DNA of 64,000 bases, taken from assembly GCA_021739645.1 (NCBI GenBank), contig JAIPBL010000007.1, forward strand, positions 56,835 through 120,834, given 5' to 3'. Numbering within the stretch: the first letter of the stretch is position 1; every line of letters begins with the position of its first letter. The position numbers and the translations under genes were made by a program. Below the pieces are notes generated by a model. The model did no database searches, had not been told where the DNA came from, and worked only from the letters and a program-made list of their open reading frames with translations. The stretch is from Saprospiraceae bacterium (GTDB taxonomy: Bacteria; Bacteroidota; Bacteroidia; Chitinophagales; Saprospiraceae). Of the stretch, positions 61,516-64,000 are shown piece by piece.

Positions 61516-62457
61516 TCAATCGCAGCAAACGCCAGTCACAATAAATCCATCATTTCCGTTAGCTGAAAACTGCAGCTTAGGGCATGAGGTTTTTAGTCCA
61601 TTGAAAGCTTCTTCCATTTTCCCCCTATGAACTGTTAGTGTTTGGGGGCAGTCTTTTTGTTGGCTTGTTTTTAGGACAAATTTTTTACCATAAAGCCGTT
61701 CCATGCCCTTTATGATTTCCGAAATACTTTGGCCTTTGAAGCTGATTACCCCAGTACGCCAAGCATTTGGAATTCCTGAATTGTCCAATCCTTTAAATGC
61801 TTCACCTTCAGATTTTGATAGTCTTACAAACTCACTCGGGTTAAGCACTACCCCATCGCCGCCTTTCTTGAAGTCCACACGCACTTTGCCTGTCTCCACA
61901 TACACTTCGAATAAATCATCGGCGGGATAAGAACGTACATTGAAAGCGGTGCCAAGAACACGCACGCTGGCGGTTTCAGTTTCAATAACGAACGGTCTAT
62001 TTCCATCACGAGCGACCTTGAAAAATGCCTCTCCATTTAACTTGGCCCTCCGCTCTTCCTTGCCAAATTCAGATTTGTAGGATAATTGGCTGGATTGGTT
62101 CAAGGTAACAACGGTGCCGTCAGACAGCGAAAGTTCCTTGGTATCATTGGTAGTGACAACTGCCAATTGTTGGTCGGCACTGCCCATTTTGTTCTTGATG
62201 AACATTCCAGCTACCAGTAAAAGTGCAACGCCTGCTGCAATCCGCAATGCCATTTTGTTAGGGGAAATCCGCACCACCTTTGCAGGTTGATGCTGGCTCA
62301 TTCGATTTTTAAAGGAAGCAAGGCCCTTTTCCAAATCGGGTTGGTAGCCATTTTTATAGCTTCCACTGGCCTCCCATATTTTTTTCAGCAGACCTACAGG
62401 TTCATGAGGTTGTCGCTCATGCCAAGCCTGCCAGTCTTTGTTTTCTTTAAAATCCAT
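61516..62457 (-). CDS. FecR-family anti-sigma factor
   Basis: 313 residues. A cytoplasmic N-terminus binds the sigma factor; one membrane helix lies at about 70-87 (MALRIAAGVALLLVAGMFI); the FecR domain follows (about 105-215, DGTVVTLNQSSQLSYK, GEAFFKVARD, VLGTAFNVRSYP), then a DUF4974 STN-like end (about 240-313). The C-terminus carries four cysteines (DCPQ, SCPK, VCCD), unusual for this family. It takes a signal from the receptor's STN domain to free the sigma factor. 166 bp separate it from the sigma gene. Confidence 0.93.
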   Translation of the reverse strand: MDFKENKDWQAWHERQPHEPVGLLKKIWEASGSYKNGYQPDLEKGLASFKNRMSQHQPAKVVRISPNKMALRIAAGVALLLVAGMFIKNKMGSADQQLAVVTTNDTKELSLSDGTVVTLNQSSQLSYKSEFGKEERRAKLNGEAFFKVARDGNRPFVIETETASVRVLGTAFNVRSYPADDLFEVYVETGKVRVDFKKGGDGVVLNPSEFVRLSKSEGEAFKGLDNSGIPNAWRTGVISFKGQSISEIIKGMERLYGKKFVLKTSQQKDCPQTLTVHRGKMEEAFNGLKTSCPKLQFSANGNDGFIVTGVCCD

Positions 62458-62623
62458 TGTTCAAAAATCGTTTCACAAGCACTTTAATTGTAGGGGACAA
62501 TTTCAGACTGCTTTTCTTCCATAATTGACTTAAAGAGACACGGTTTTCTATCAATCCCCCCATTTAGTTGCTAAAATCGTACAGTTTTTTCAATCCAATT
62601 GCAAGCCAAATGACGAAACATGG

Positions 62624-63184
62624 TTAGCTATCCTTCAAATGCGGCTCAATGACGGCTTTTAACATTTTCAAGGCTTTGGTCATTTGGTTTTCGACGGTCT
62701 TGACGGAAATGCTCAATTCGTCGGCAATTTGTTGATTGCTCATCTCCTCAAACCTGCTTAGAGTAAACACCAAACGGCAACGCTCCGGTAAAAGGTCAAT
62801 GGCCGCATGTATGGTGCGCTCAAGGTCTTTTCCTTCCATATCTAGCACTGCGCTCGTAACCTCACTCGCTGTCGCTGCCAGTTTATCTTCATCGTCCCAC
62901 TTTATTTTTCGGTCACGAATAAAGTTCAAAGTCTTGTTCACCGCAGCCCGGCGCAGGTAAGCACGCAGCGAAGTCGTGACACTGATAGCCTCCCGCTTTC
63001 GCCAAACATCAAAAAAAACTTCTTGAACCAAGTCTTCTGCTGTATGCTCATCGTTTAGTACCCTCAGCACCATTTGGCACAAATACGAGTAGTATTTGCC
63101 AAACATCAGCTCCATGGCCAAACCATCGTTGGTCATGAGCAAAGCCAAAATCTGTTCGTCGGAGTGTTCTTTTTCGAAGGCCAC
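62624..63184 (-). CDS. ECF sigma factor (FecI-like, Bacteroidota type)
   Basis: 186 residues from GTG 63184; the longest ORF begins with TTG at 63214. Directs RNA polymerase to genes under FecR control. Region 2 has MVLRVLNDEHTAEDLVQEVFFDVW and region 4 LPERCRLVFTLSRFEEMSNQQIADEL followed by SVKTVENQMTKALKML. The GTG start puts MAFEKEHSDEQILALL at the N-terminus, which fits the family length; no ATG is available upstream of residue 17. It belongs with fecR and the TonB receptor. Confidence 0.92.
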   Translation of the reverse strand: MAFEKEHSDEQILALLMTNDGLAMELMFGKYYSYLCQMVLRVLNDEHTAEDLVQEVFFDVWRKREAISVTTSLRAYLRRAAVNKTLNFIRDRKIKWDDEDKLAATASEVTSAVLDMEGKDLERTIHAAIDLLPERCRLVFTLSRFEEMSNQQIADELSISVKTVENQMTKALKMLKAVIEPHLKDS

Positions 63185-63510
63185 TAGAAATGATTCTATT
63201 CGATAAAAGGGCAAAATTCAGGCTGCCAAAGTATGACTTTTGCCACAAAAACCTGTCTCAATGATAAAATTCTGATAAAGCGTCCGGCGATTGGGGATTT
63301 TCGCTAAATTTGGCTTCTTATTTTCATTAGTATTAGAAATGCCACTTGCCTTAGCCTCTGGTATTTAATCAAAACGACCAACCACAAGTCCGTTCAAAAA
63401 TTCTGAAACTAAACTTTGCAACGGTTCAAAATACATTTTTTTGGTTAGAAACTCGGAGCCTGTCCGCAGCAAAGCGGGTGGGCATCCGGGATTCATAAAA
63501 TTAATTTTCA
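63185..63510. other. Intergenic region, no gene seen
   Basis: About 325 bp lie between the divergent sigma factor and small secreted protein genes. Neither strand shows an exact TAnnTTTG box at a useful distance; TACTTTGG and TAAACTTTG are near misses. A weak GC-rich hairpin (around 63460-63490) precedes the last gene. Confidence 0.4.
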
Positions 63511-63972
63511 ATGCTTAAATTTTTCATCCCACTGACATTGCTGGTACTTCTCATTCTCCCATCTTCCATCACCGCTCAGGATAACCTGACAGAAAAAGGG
63601 GGATATGTAATGAACGCCAATGAAGAACATTCCTTTTTGTTCGTGCTTTCCAACCGAGCTGGAGATTTGCAGGAACTCCGCACCGGCATTACAAAGTACA
63701 TGTGGAAGTACCATCCAAACGAGAAATTAAAAATCACCCAGATCCAAGTGGACGGCGAATTGAAAGAAGTGCCGCTTATCCTTATTTCTGGTTTTGACAA
63801 CAAGGCAAAAGCCATGGAGTTTTACAATGGGCTAAAGAACAACCGCCCCGATTTCATGCAAATGGGCATGACGCAAGACTATTTCCCGCTCACCAAATCA
63901 AACTACGAGAAGATTGTGCGGGCGAAATCGTTGAACGGCTACAAGCCATTTTTTCAACAGAATTACCTGTAA
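63511..63972 (+). CDS. Small secreted protein, resembling the C-terminal domain of SprE/PorW-type TPR proteins
   Basis: 153 residues. A signal peptide of about 22 residues (ends SSITA before a Gln). The mature part has SFLFVLSNRAGDLQELRTGI, then LILISGFDNKAKAMEFYNGLK and the end NGYKPFFQQNYL. That pattern, including the FFxxNYL end, looks like the C-terminal domain of Bacteroidota SprE/PorW-type TPR lipoproteins linked to gliding and T9SS, here standing alone. This is from memory of the family and is tentative. It is divergent from the sigma factor gene. Confidence 0.6.
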   Translation: MLKFFIPLTLLVLLILPSSITAQDNLTEKGGYVMNANEEHSFLFVLSNRAGDLQELRTGITKYMWKYHPNEKLKITQIQVDGELKEVPLILISGFDNKAKAMEFYNGLKNNRPDFMQMGMTQDYFPLTKSNYEKIVRAKSLNGYKPFFQQNYL

Positions 63973-64000
63973 GTGATCGCACAATTTATTGGGCTGGCCG

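Noticed and set aside
1..64000. tRNA, rRNA, CRISPR array, insertion sequence or prophage
   Set aside because: No T-loop-like tRNA sequence, no spaced direct repeats of CRISPR type, and no transposase or integrase motif was seen on either strand by eye.

Overview
The window looks like chromosomal DNA of a member of the Bacteroidota, most likely a Saprospiria/Chitinophagia-type surface or sediment bacterium. The support is direct: four secreted proteins carry type IX secretion (T9SS) sorting tails (three type A, one type B), a porQ gene for that machine is present, an ECF sigma / FecR / TonB-dependent receptor set closes the window, and at least ten genes are preceded by the Bacteroidota -7 promoter element TAnnTTTG. 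Shine-Dalgarno sequences are not evident. I see no rRNA, tRNA, CRISPR array, transposase, integrase or phage gene.

Layout. 1-8.9 kb: two giant surface proteins on the minus strand. The first is cut by the left edge and has 11 tandem 51-residue repeats; the second has a duplicated glycoside-hydrolase-like module. 9-11.4 kb: a two-gene signalling operon with a stand-alone receiver and a hybrid histidine kinase that lacks the phospho-accepting histidine. 11.5-20.9 kb: housekeeping and envelope genes (polyprenyl diphosphate synthase, M28 peptidase with PDZ, CapA-like protein, M23 peptidase, alaS, threonine aldolase). 21-31.2 kb: di-haem peroxidase lipoprotein, a lipoprotein, short glucan phosphorylase, DUF4340 protein, a T9SS-exported BNR-repeat protein, a TPR protein, and an HD phosphohydrolase fused to a Pycsar-effector-type membrane domain. 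31.4-35.9 kb: an arsenic/copper group (arsR, arsM, copper-type P1B ATPase) and a lipoprotein. 36-42.7 kb: RluA-family pseudouridine synthase, ubiX, a thioredoxin-like protein, and a ccmE-ccmF operon with a CXXXY-type CcmE. 42.9-48.8 kb: DUF4870, galE, cysQ, then a four-gene operon (MORN-repeat lipoprotein, porQ, methyltransferase, enoyl-CoA hydratase). 49-58.6 kb: GTP-dependent PEP carboxykinase, DUF1801 protein, an arginyltransferase-like protein, a small T9SS cargo, an rRNA methyltransferase, an ABC exporter and a NarL-type regulator. 58.7-63.2 kb: the sigma/FecR/TonB receptor set. 63.5 kb: a small secreted protein.

How the genes fit together. The T9SS cargo proteins and PorQ belong to one export pathway. 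CcmE and CcmF supply covalent haem for c-type cytochromes such as the di-haem peroxidase. ArsR, ArsM and the P1B ATPase form a metal-resistance patch, with an ArsR operator drawn tightly around the promoter. Several gene starts were moved downstream of the longest ORF start, either because a TAnnTTTG box lies between the two candidates or because the longest ORF begins with TTG.

Most interesting points: the hybrid kinase without its histidine, the half-inactivated duplicated hydrolase, the HD-PycTM fusion, the CXXXY CcmE, the arsR operator embracing its -7 box, and a family of iterated-word hairpins that supply the stop codons of genes at convergent junctions.
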